Shown piece after piece: positions 57,041 to 64,000 of a DNA stretch of 64,000 nt. This DNA is from Paenibacillus sonchi (GTDB lineage: Bacteria; Bacillota; Bacilli; Paenibacillales; Paenibacillaceae): the NCBI RefSeq assembly GCF_016772475.1, contig NZ_CP068595.1, forward strand, positions 4,774,001-4,838,000, read 5' to 3'. Both the position numbers and the translations under genes were made by a program. Under the pieces are notes generated by a model. It saw only the letters and a list, made by a program, of their open reading frames with translations. It made no database searches and was not told where the DNA came from. Position 1 is the first letter of the stretch; each line of letters opens with the position of its first letter.

Positions 57041-58966
57041 GTGCCCAGAAGTACGCATTATCTAGTTGGTGAAAGTCCAACCAAGGGAGGGACCAAGCCA
57101 CCTTTGTAGCTAGGATGCTTGCATATGGCGAAATCTGTGTGTAAAAGCGCATCGACAAAAGTATCAGTCAGAGACTGGGCGAGCAACAATCCAGGCCGCA
57201 ACATCAAGTGAATCCTGCCGCGTCGTCAAAAAGGCCCTGCGAAGGGGAACAGAGGGAGCCGAGTCCCGCAACTATGGACGAAGGCCAAGGAAACTGTGCA
57301 GAACTTGGAACAGCAGTGAAGAACTCTCCGGCGTAATGGGAACGGCATGGATTGAAAGATAGTGCAGTGAACTGGGGAGACCCTCCCCCACACGGGAGAA
57401 TTTTTTTTGTAGGAACCCGTAAAGAGACGCTCTATAAGTCCAGAAGACGAAGTGAACCGTCTGTGGGAAGGGAGTCCGAGGGGCTCATAGTACCGAAGAA
57501 CCTAAGGACAACATAACCTTAGGGAGGGAAGGAGCCCTGCTTTGTTTATGCTTTTGGAGGAGGTACGAGTGAGTGAATGCCAAAGGGCTAACGACACCAA
57601 AGGAAAAAGTTCAAGAACTCCAAGAAAAGCTAGGTCATGCGGCCAAGGAGAACAGCAAGCGTAAATTCCATGCCCTGTACGACAAAATCCACCGCTGGGA
57701 CGTGCTGTGCGAAGCCTGGAAACGGGTGAAGGCGAATAAGGGGGCTGCAGGAGTAGATGCCGTGACGCTCGCAGATATTGAGGAACAAGGAGAAACAAGC
57801 TTCCTCAAGGCTTGCGAGAGAGAATTGAAAGAAGGCAACTACTATCCCCAGCCCGTACGGCGGCACTTTATCCCAAAGAAAGACGGGAAGCTAAGACCGC
57901 TGGGCATACCCACTGTTCGCGACCGAGTCATACAGATGGCAACTAAGCTGGTAATTGAACCCATCTTCGAAGCAGACTTCGAAGAAGTCTCTTACGGATT
58001 TCGTCCGAAACGAAGTGCGAAAGGAGCGTTGGAACGAATTCGGAAAGCCTGCAACCGCAAAGGGAATTGGGTAGTCGACGTCGATATCCAAGGTTACTTC
58101 GACAATATTAATCAAGAGAAGCTCATGAAATTGATACAGATGCGTATCAATGACAGGCGGATCCTGAAATTAATACGGAAGTGGCTACAGGCGGGAGTCA
58201 TGGAAGAAGGAAACGTAAAGCGATCTGATTTAGGCACTCCGCAAGGTGGCGTCATTTCACCGCTGCTGGCGAATATCTACCTGCACTACTTTGACCGATT
58301 GTGGGAGAAACACGGAAGTGGATTGGGAGAGCTGACAAGGTATGCAGACGACTTTGTAGTGGTCTGCAAAACCAAAAAGGACGCCGAACATGCGTATGAA
58401 CTCATACGCAGAATCATGGAACGTCTGGAACTCACCCTACACCCGACGAAAACCCGAATTGTAGGCTTGTGGACAGGAGACGAAGGGTTCGACTTTTTAG
58501 GAATGCACCACCGAAAAACGAAAGCAGAAACTTCTCAAGGGAAGGTATATTATACCACGCAACAGTGGCTAACGAAGAAGGCAGAGGAACGGATCCGAGG
58601 CGTGGTCAAAAACAGATTAGCACCGCCGAGCATGCGCTCAAGATCGTTCGCGGAACAGGTGGAATGGCTCAATCCAAAAATTCAAGGATGGAGAAATTAC
58701 TACTACACGAACTATAGCCAAAAGAGGTTAGCTAAGCTGGATTGGTATATTTTGCAGAGATTAACCCGGTGGTATGCGAAGAAGAGACAACGTAGAAGAT
58801 GGATGAGTTCATTATCTGAGGTTAAGTATATTGCCAACATGTATGGACTGAAAACGCTATTGTGATCTGCATGCCCATGAATGACAAACATCGGAAAGCC
58901 GTATGAGGGAAAACCTCACGTACGGTTTGATGAGGAGGGGCTGGTTTAAATCCAGCTCTTTACTCT
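57041..58966 (+). mobile_element. group II intron, class C (bacterial C-type) with internal reverse transcriptase
   Basis: The 5' end is taken near GTGCCCAGAAG (57041) with the typical following TTGGTGAAAGTCC segment. The 3' part holds a domain V hairpin (AAGCCGTATGAGG with CCTCACGTACGGTTT) and a domain VI stem with GGCTGGTTTAAATCCAGC, ending near CTTTACTCTA (about 58966). The element lies directly after a transcription terminator, the target preferred by class C introns. Exact ends are not certain. Confidence 0.8.
57573..58865 (+). CDS. ltrA: group II intron reverse transcriptase/maturase
   Basis: 430 aa. RT motifs: [56 protein letters not shown] and the catalytic YADDFVVV. The GIIM maturase domain closes the protein ([12 protein letters not shown] and WYAKKRQRR). 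There is no HNH endonuclease domain, as in class C introns. A GGAGGAGG site precedes the GTG start. It promotes intron splicing and retrohoming; the ORF is intact. Confidence 0.95.
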   Translation: MNAKGLTTPKEKVQELQEKLGHAAKENSKRKFHALYDKIHRWDVLCEAWKRVKANKGAAGVDAVTLADIEEQGETSFLKACERELKEGNYYPQPVRRHFIPKKDGKLRPLGIPTVRDRVIQMATKLVIEPIFEADFEEVSYGFRPKRSAKGALERIRKACNRKGNWVVDVDIQGYFDNINQEKLMKLIQMRINDRRILKLIRKWLQAGVMEEGNVKRSDLGTPQGGVISPLLANIYLHYFDRLWEKHGSGLGELTRYADDFVVVCKTKKDAEHAYELIRRIMERLELTLHPTKTRIVGLWTGDEGFDFLGMHHRKTKAETSQGKVYYTTQQWLTKKAEERIRGVVKNRLAPPSMRSRSFAEQVEWLNPKIQGWRNYYYTNYSQKRLAKLDWYILQRLTRWYAKKRQRRRWMSSLSEVKYIANMYGLKTLL

Positions 58967-59013
58967 AGTTTTGGCAATGAGGAAAATGGAGTTGTAGTCT
59001 GATGGCACTATAC

Positions 59014-59042
59014 TGTAACTTTTTTGGGGCGTTCAACGAATA
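59014..59042 (+). promoter_or_regulatory. ECF-type promoter before the sigma factor gene
   Basis: TGTAAC (59014-59019) and CGAATA (59037-59042), 17 bases apart, fit an extracytoplasmic-function sigma promoter and suggest autoregulation. Confidence 0.5.
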
Positions 59043-59075
59043 AGGAGAGTATGACATGGGGAGAGGAGGGAGTCT

Positions 59076-59783
59076 GTGACGGACAGGAACGAGGGAACGG
59101 ACAGCAGTAGCTCCAGACCTAACAGCAAAGACAAGGGCCCGCCGGATGAGGAAGCGGCAATGCTGCTCCGTTTCAGGCAGGGAGAGCGGGAGGCATTTGA
59201 ATGGCTGGTCCGGAAATACCGTCAGCCTGCCGTGCATTTTGCGCACCATTTGACCGGGGATTATCATCTGGCTGAAGACCTGGCTCAGGATTGCTTCGCT
59301 CATCTGCTTGTCTACCCGGAAAAGTACGATTTTCGCGCATCGTTTAAGACCTATCTGTATACGCTCCTCCGGCATAAGTGCATTGACGCTTGGCGCAAAA
59401 GCAAGCGGACCCTGCCGGGCGAAGCAGGGGGCCGGAACGAATCCGGGCGGATGTCTCCGGAAGATCACCCGGATGATGGACAAATGAGCGGAAGATACAT
59501 ATCGCCTTACGCTTTGGATGATCCCGCGCGGCTGGCCATCGTGCGCGAGGAGGACCGGGAATGGCACCGCCGCATGCGGATGCTGAAGCCGGATTACCGG
59601 CTGGCCGTTTATCTTGTCGATATTGCTCAGATGTCTTATGAGGAAGCGTCCTCTATTATGCAGCGAAGTACGGTGAGCTTTAGAGTTCTGCTGCACCGTG
59701 CCCGTAAGAAACTCAGGCAGATTTATGAAGGAGAGGAGTGGGATTGTGAAATCCAGCGAACAGGAGCAGGCATTTCTCGATGA
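59076..59783 (+). CDS. ECF-subfamily RNA polymerase sigma factor
   Basis: 235 aa. Region 2 covers about 25-110 (MLLRFRQGEREAFEWLVRKY, LAEDLAQDCFAHLLVYPEKY, FKTYLYTLLRHKCIDAWRKS); region 4 is at about 165-222 (MLKPDYRLAVYLVDIAQMSY, EEASSIMQRSTVSFRVLLHR). The linker between them is unusually long, about 50 residues. GTG 59076 follows GGAGGGAG. It overlaps the small membrane protein gene downstream, which is the likely anti-sigma factor. Confidence 0.93.
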   Translation: MTDRNEGTDSSSSRPNSKDKGPPDEEAAMLLRFRQGEREAFEWLVRKYRQPAVHFAHHLTGDYHLAEDLAQDCFAHLLVYPEKYDFRASFKTYLYTLLRHKCIDAWRKSKRTLPGEAGGRNESGRMSPEDHPDDGQMSGRYISPYALDDPARLAIVREEDREWHRRMRMLKPDYRLAVYLVDIAQMSYEEASSIMQRSTVSFRVLLHRARKKLRQIYEGEEWDCEIQRTGAGISR

Positions 59784-60039
59784 AGTGTACCGGAAAGCCC
59801 GTCTGCTTGAATATGACAAGCGTGAAGCTGCAAAGGTGCTCCGCAACCGCAAAATACTGGCCAGACAGAAGATGGTGAAGTTTGCGTGTGTTATCGTCAG
59901 TACAGTTGTTATGGCTCTAATCATCCGGCACGGCGGGATCGAACAAGGACTGCGCCTGTGTCTGTCACTCCTTTTAATCGCCGCAGGCATAGCGGTTGAA
60001 TCCATGGAGCTGTCCCGGAGTACAGAAATTGAGGATTAA
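59746..60039 (+). CDS. small two-helix membrane protein, possible anti-sigma factor
   Basis: 97 aa (GTG start after GGAGAGGAG). A charged cytoplasmic N terminus (EQEQAFLDEVYRKARLLEYD, KREAAKVLRNRK) precedes two hydrophobic helices (FACVIVSTVVMALIIR and LRLCLSLLLIAAGIAVE). It has no zinc-finger HxxxCxxC motif, so it is not a typical zinc anti-sigma protein. Overlap with the ECF gene suggests it regulates that sigma factor. Confidence 0.6.
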   Translation: MKSSEQEQAFLDEVYRKARLLEYDKREAAKVLRNRKILARQKMVKFACVIVSTVVMALIIRHGGIEQGLRLCLSLLLIAAGIAVESMELSRSTEIED

Positions 60040-60073
60040 GGGAAAGACAGGAATAAGTGAAGGAGAGAATGGA

Positions 60074-60949
60074 ATGGAATTAATCATTGATCATTTGACG
60101 AAAACCTACGGAGGCAAGCAGGCATTGAATAACGTCAGCTTCCGGGTAGGTGAAGGGATACATGGACTGCTGGGTCCGAACGGAGCAGGAAAAACCACGC
60201 TGATGCGTCTTCTTGCAACCTTGCTTGAGCCGACCTCCGGCCAAGTGGAGATCGGCGGCATCTCTCTGACGGACAAGTCTCAGATTAGACGGATTGTCGG
60301 ATATCTGCCGCAGGAATTTGCTTTTTATCCGGGGATGTCGGTGCTGGAGGCGATGGATTATCTTGCCCTTTTGTCCGGTGTGAAAGGCCGTGCCGAGCGC
60401 AAGCGGAGAATAGACCATTTGCTGGAGCTTGTCAATCTGACTGAACAGCGCCGTACCAAGGTAAAGGCGCTGTCCGGCGGGATGAAGCGCCGGCTTGGCG
60501 TTGCCCAGGCGATGATTCATGAGCCAAAGCTGCTGATTGTCGATGAGCCGACGGCCGGGCTTGATCCGGAGGAGCGGATACGGTTCCGGCGGCTGCTCAG
60601 CAAATTCGCCGAGGGCAGAATCGTCCTGTTGTCCACGCATGTTGTTGAGGATGTGGAATCGACCTGCGAGCAGATGACGGTGCTGCATAAAGGGAGCCTG
60701 CGCTATCACGGCAGAATCGGTGACTTGACGGCCGCCGCTGCCGGACGCGTCTGGACGGCGGAGCTTGACCGTGCCGAGTGGAGCCGGGACAGCGAACGGT
60801 TCCCGGTGCTGTCTGCCGTGCCGGAAGGGGCCGGCATGCGCGTCCGCGTATTGTCTGATGAGCAGCCTTATCCGGGAGCGCAGCAGGCCGTGCCGTCGAT
60901 TGAGGATGCTTACCTGTACATGATGCGCAGGGAGGAAGCCTTCGTATGA
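60074..60949 (+). CDS. ABC-2 transporter ATP-binding protein
   Basis: 291 aa. Walker A GPNGAGKTT near 35, Q-loop YLPQEFAFY, signature LSGGMKRRLGVAQAM, Walker B LLIVDEPTAGLD, H-loop STHVVED. The C-terminal ~80 residues are variable. ATG 60074 lies after AGGAGAG. It energises the two membrane proteins encoded downstream, with coupling by 4-base overlap. Confidence 0.93.
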   Translation: MELIIDHLTKTYGGKQALNNVSFRVGEGIHGLLGPNGAGKTTLMRLLATLLEPTSGQVEIGGISLTDKSQIRRIVGYLPQEFAFYPGMSVLEAMDYLALLSGVKGRAERKRRIDHLLELVNLTEQRRTKVKALSGGMKRRLGVAQAMIHEPKLLIVDEPTAGLDPEERIRFRRLLSKFAEGRIVLLSTHVVEDVESTCEQMTVLHKGSLRYHGRIGDLTAAAAGRVWTAELDRAEWSRDSERFPVLSAVPEGAGMRVRVLSDEQPYPGAQQAVPSIEDAYLYMMRREEAFV

Positions 60950-62169
60950 TATCACTTATAGGCAAAGAAATGCGCATGACCCTGCGCAGCCTCGTTTTTT
61001 ATATATTTATCATCGTAGCCTGTTTTTTTTATTTCACTTCTTATGCCACCAGCGAAACCTGGGGAGAGCTTGGACCTCCTGCCGCCGGCACACCGCAAAA
61101 TATGGGAACCGCAGAACATCCGATGTACGGCTGGAAGCAGCCGGGGAATGCCTTTGAACTGGCAAAACGGATGCGGACGGAGATAGGCTGGGATCTTGAT
61201 AGCGGGACAACAACCAAGTACAAAATCGGCTTTTTAGTGGAAAACAAACTTGACGGGGAAGAGAAGGGGGCCCTTTCCGAAGCCATAGCTAAATTGGATG
61301 TGATCCTGCAGGACCCGGACAAATATACCCTCGATGATGTATACAAGATTTCCGATGAATTGAATACCCAGTTGGGCGGCAGCACCATGTACAAGCGGGG
61401 AGTTGGAAATTTCGGATTTCCTATTGAGTCCTATGATGAGGCTGTAAAAGCGCAGAAAGTGACGCTTGATCTTTATCGTGACAAGGTGGAGGCGGGAGAA
61501 CTTCTGCCCGGGGCGGCAAGGTACTTCTGTGATTATCTGTCGCTGCCCGCAGGTATCTTCCCGGTATTTCTGTCGGCCTTTCTGCTGCTGCGCGACCGTT
61601 CCAGCCGAATGAGCGAGCTAATCTACAGCCGCCGGGTTTCCCCCTGGGCTTATGTCTTCTCGAAGTTTATCGCACTGGGTGTGATGCTTTCCCTTGTCTT
61701 CCTCGTTCTGTCTGTCGTTGGCGGCTGGAAAACAGTAGATATATTAGGATTGGACGGACAGGCTGGAGAGGCGGCTGCAATCTTTCTAGGCTATACGGCC
61801 TGGTGGCTTCTGCCGACGATATGGGCTTCCGTTGCCTTCGGCATGTTTGGCTCCATGTTGTTCCGCCTGGGGATTGTGCCTATTGCGCTGCAAGTCATCT
61901 GGTGGTTTATTTCTGTGCTGCCGCTTATGGGGTCTTACGGGTTGTACCGGCTGCTGATCCGCTTCAATTCACCAGACGATTATGTTCTATACAAGGATTG
62001 GGCGGATGAAATTGCGTTGAACCGCAGCTTTTATCTTGTACTCGCTGTAGCGCTGGCAGCAGGTGCCGCCTGGCTCTGGGAGAGGCACCGCAGCCGGTTG
62101 GATTCAGCGGGAGCCCTTAGCAGGAAACGGTCCAAAAAGAAAATCAAAACCGCAACGGAGGCTGCCTGA
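60946..62169 (+). CDS. ABC-2 transporter membrane protein 1
   Basis: 407 aa. TM1 near 10-28 (SLVFYIFIIVACFFYFTSYA), a roughly 170-residue extracytoplasmic domain, then about five TM helices from 195 to 385 ending in a basic tail. This is the large extracellular-domain type of ABC-2 permease. Start overlaps the ATPase stop. With its ATPase and second permease it forms an exporter under the ECF sigma system; cargo unknown. Confidence 0.82.
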   Translation: MISLIGKEMRMTLRSLVFYIFIIVACFFYFTSYATSETWGELGPPAAGTPQNMGTAEHPMYGWKQPGNAFELAKRMRTEIGWDLDSGTTTKYKIGFLVENKLDGEEKGALSEAIAKLDVILQDPDKYTLDDVYKISDELNTQLGGSTMYKRGVGNFGFPIESYDEAVKAQKVTLDLYRDKVEAGELLPGAARYFCDYLSLPAGIFPVFLSAFLLLRDRSSRMSELIYSRRVSPWAYVFSKFIALGVMLSLVFLVLSVVGGWKTVDILGLDGQAGEAAAIFLGYTAWWLLPTIWASVAFGMFGSMLFRLGIVPIALQVIWWFISVLPLMGSYGLYRLLIRFNSPDDYVLYKDWADEIALNRSFYLVLAVALAAGAAWLWERHRSRLDSAGALSRKRSKKKIKTATEAA

Positions 62170-62800
62170 TGAGAAGGCAAATGAGTACTCCTTTGATCTG
62201 GTATAACCTCAAACTGACCGTCCACTACTCCTGGTGCCTGTCGGTAGTCCTCCTCGCAGTGATCCCTTTTTTCATGGATGCCGGTCTGATGGGCCAGAAC
62301 GAGGTTGCCCGGCTTGGAGAAAGGCTGATCAGCTTCCTGGGCCTGATTGTTTACCCTCATCTTGCTCTGCTGGAGAACGGGGAATTGGTGAGCCACTCTA
62401 CGCCAAGCAGGTGCGTCATCCCCCGATTTTCCTTTTCCGGTGGCTGCTGACTACATTTTATGTCTTTTTGGTGAACGCAGCTTTTTTCGCCTGGCTGAAT
62501 TGGAGTGGTGCTGACTTTAACTTATGGCCAATGACCGGCGGGGTGACTTTTACTGCAGTGGCAATCGGAACTGCGGGGATGACAGCTGCGCTGCTGATTG
62601 GCAACGTATCGGCCGGGTACATAGCAGGCTTCGCCTGGTATCTGCTCGACTTCATGACTAAAGGCCGGATGACCGGGCATTTCTATCTGTTTGGCCTGCT
62701 GGAGCACGAGTGGGATAACGACAAATGGCTGCTTGCCGGACTATCCCTGGTCCTGGCCCTGATCTGCGCCTGTCTGCTTCCGCGCCGGAGACTGGATTAA
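62169..62800 (+). CDS. ABC-2 transporter membrane protein 2 (frameshifted as read)
   Basis: Repaired length about 210 aa with roughly six hydrophobic segments (WCLSVVLLAVIPFFMDAGLM near the start, WLLTTFYVFLVNAAFFAWLN later). The frame breaks around the GGGGAA run 62389-62394; one extra base gives LLENGxIGEPLYAKQVRHPP and a continuous membrane protein. Start ATG 62169 overlaps the previous stop. Confidence 0.78.
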
Positions 62801-62821
62801 GTGCCGAGGCCTGAAAATAGC

Positions 62822-62860
62822 GGGGGAGTATGACTGAACAGTCTGCTCCCTTTTTACATT
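62822..62860 (+). terminator. terminator after the ABC-2 operon
   Basis: GGGGGAG and CTCCC with inner GACTG/CAGTC stem, followed by TTTTTAC. Confidence 0.8.
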
Positions 62861-62980
62861 TTCCCCAGAAATTCCATTCGTAATCACCCCCCGCCCCTTC
62901 ACATCAGAAGCAACTTTTCCGAAAAAAAGGTATACTATGATTAGTTTCAGTCCCCACTTTCACAGAGGAGGCTCTATCAC

Positions 62981-64000
62981 TTGACCGAGACACTCTTTAA
63001 GCATCTGTATTTGCGGTCCTCTATAGGGTTCGCAGTAGTCTCCACAAAAGACGGTACCATGATCATGGCGAATCCTGCTCTTTGCAGCATGTTCGGCTAT
63101 ACGGAAGAGGAAATGATAAAGCTCCGTTATCTGGATATCGCATTGCCGGAGGATGAGCCTGCTGCCGATCATGAGCTTATTATGAAATATTTGCTGCAAA
63201 GCCCCGGAGCGGCTGTAGATAAAGAGAAACGATTTGTACGCAAGGACGGCAGTATCATCTGGATTGCACTACATATTTTTTTAACATTCGATGAAGCTAC
63301 CGGCGCCCCTGTTCATCTGATTGCCGAGATGACGGAAATTACCAGCCGCAAGCTAGCCGAGAACAAGATAGAAGAGGACCGGCTGCTCTATAATCTGATT
63401 ACGCAAAATACGCCGGATATGATCTCCTTTGCCGATGCAGACGGAACGGTGCGGTATGTGTCTCCGTCTGTTGAGAAGCTGCTGGGTTACTCCATTGATG
63501 AGATAATCGGCAGGAAAAGGCCTGATTTCTACCATGAAGAAGATGCGATAGAAATGGAACAGCGCGGGAAGATGTATTCCGACAGTGATGTCTTTACCCA
63601 GCGGGCCCGGCATAGAGACGGACATTATCTCTGGCTCGAAAATTCGTTTCAGGTTATGCGTAACAGCAAGGGCGGCGTGGAGAAGGTTCTGACCATTGCC
63701 CGCGACATTACGGAACGCAAGAAATATGAGAATTTACTTGCAACTGCGCAGGAATTGGGGAACATCGGTTCATGGGAATGGGATTCCCTGAATGAGCGAA
63801 TGACCGTCTCGAAGCAGCTGCGCTCCATTTTTGATTTGTGCCAGGACAGCGGTACGGCCACCCACAGCCAGATCGATTATGTGCAGCTGCTGGCCCGCGT
63901 GGTTCCCGAGGATATGGCTCCGCTTCGGGCCGAACTGAGCAAGACCTTAGAGTCCGGGGTCAACGGCCAATCGGTATTCAGAATTGAAAATGACAAAGGT
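62981..64000 (+). CDS. multi-PAS sensor protein, N-terminal part (cut by window end)
   Basis: 340 residues visible, no stop. TTG start 9 bases after AGAGGAGG. Three PAS units: residues about 12-125 (VVSTKDGTMIMANPALCSMF), about 130-250 (MISFADADGTVRYVSPSVEK) and the start of a third from about 255 (LGNIGSWEWDSLNERM). PAC-type RDITERKK and MTEITSRK close the first two. No signal peptide or TM. Such proteins usually end in a histidine kinase or GGDEF domain, which lies outside the window. Confidence 0.9.
   Translation, partial: MTETLFKHLYLRSSIGFAVVSTKDGTMIMANPALCSMFGYTEEEMIKLRYLDIALPEDEPAADHELIMKYLLQSPGAAVDKEKRFVRKDGSIIWIALHIFLTFDEATGAPVHLIAEMTEITSRKLAENKIEEDRLLYNLITQNTPDMISFADADGTVRYVSPSVEKLLGYSIDEIIGRKRPDFYHEEDAIEMEQRGKMYSDSDVFTQRARHRDGHYLWLENSFQVMRNSKGGVEKVLTIARDITERKKYENLLATAQELGNIGSWEWDSLNERMTVSKQLRSIFDLCQDSGTATHSQIDYVQLLARVVPEDMAPLRAELSKTLESGVNGQSVFRIENDKG

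Overview
The window looks like Paenibacillus (Firmicutes, Bacilli). Support comes from strong GGAGG ribosome sites, frequent TTG/GTG starts, two secreted proteins with copper-amine-oxidase-type stalk domains, a dgk-dck deoxynucleoside kinase pair, DbpA, a CD3324-family protein, a YjcZ-like mini-protein and a YesN-like AraC regulator. The genus is an inference from gene content, not a database match.

Region 1 (about 120-24050) is one long, tightly spaced plus-strand operon that reads as an orphan natural-product cluster. It starts at a near-consensus promoter (TTGACA, 17 bp, TAGAAT at 128-156). In order it encodes a carbamoyltransferase, a flavin reductase, a group II PLP decarboxylase, a GT2 glycosyltransferase, a class I/II aminotransferase, a U32-peptidase-like Fe-S protein, a PaaK/CapK-like adenylating enzyme, an acyl-AMP ligase, an acyl carrier protein, a zinc-type dehydrogenase, a SAM methyltransferase, two B12-binding radical SAM enzymes and a pair of ABC exporters. 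These are followed by a second-copy-type phenylalanyl-tRNA synthetase (PheS and PheT) and a BtrH-like acyltransferase candidate. The PheT lacks the EMAPII-type tRNA-binding domain and has a degenerate editing site, so it is probably a specialised enzyme (self-resistance or dedicated aminoacylation). There is no NRPS or PKS. The likely logic is an amino-acid-derived acyl group activated onto the ACP, moved by the BtrH-like protein, and decorated by methylation, glycosylation and carbamoylation. The product is unknown.

Region 2 (24-37 kb) holds ordinary chromosomal genes: an RCC1/stalk-domain secreted protein, dgk-dck, a MalY/PatB-type lyase, a GH18-like secreted protein, an orphan radical SAM protein, a chemoreceptor, an AraC regulator that looks like a response regulator without its receiver domain, and small genes. 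A gene-free 1.3 kb stretch (31.4-32.7 kb) carries dispersed repeats.

Region 3 (37-53 kb): hisS, preceded by a promoter, a short leader peptide with three consecutive His codons and an attenuator-like terminator; an HD phosphohydrolase; dbpA; an FAD oxidoreductase with a divergent AraC regulator; a PadR/membrane-protein pair; an ABC exporter behind a Fur-like box; an MFS transporter; a methyltransferase; an Lrp-LysE exporter pair; and tRNA-Leu(CAG).

Region 4 (53-64 kb): a serine beta-lactamase-like hydrolase divergent from an OmpR-type two-component system; a group II intron placed just after the histidine kinase terminator; an ECF sigma factor with a small membrane protein and an ABC-2 exporter; and the start of a multi-PAS protein cut by the window end.

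Eight genes are broken by a single missing base, nearly all in homopolymer runs, and each reads through if one base is restored. This uniform signature points to sequencing error rather than eight pseudogenes; coordinates of those genes are given for the repaired reading. Three families of dispersed, hairpin-forming intergenic repeats are also present.
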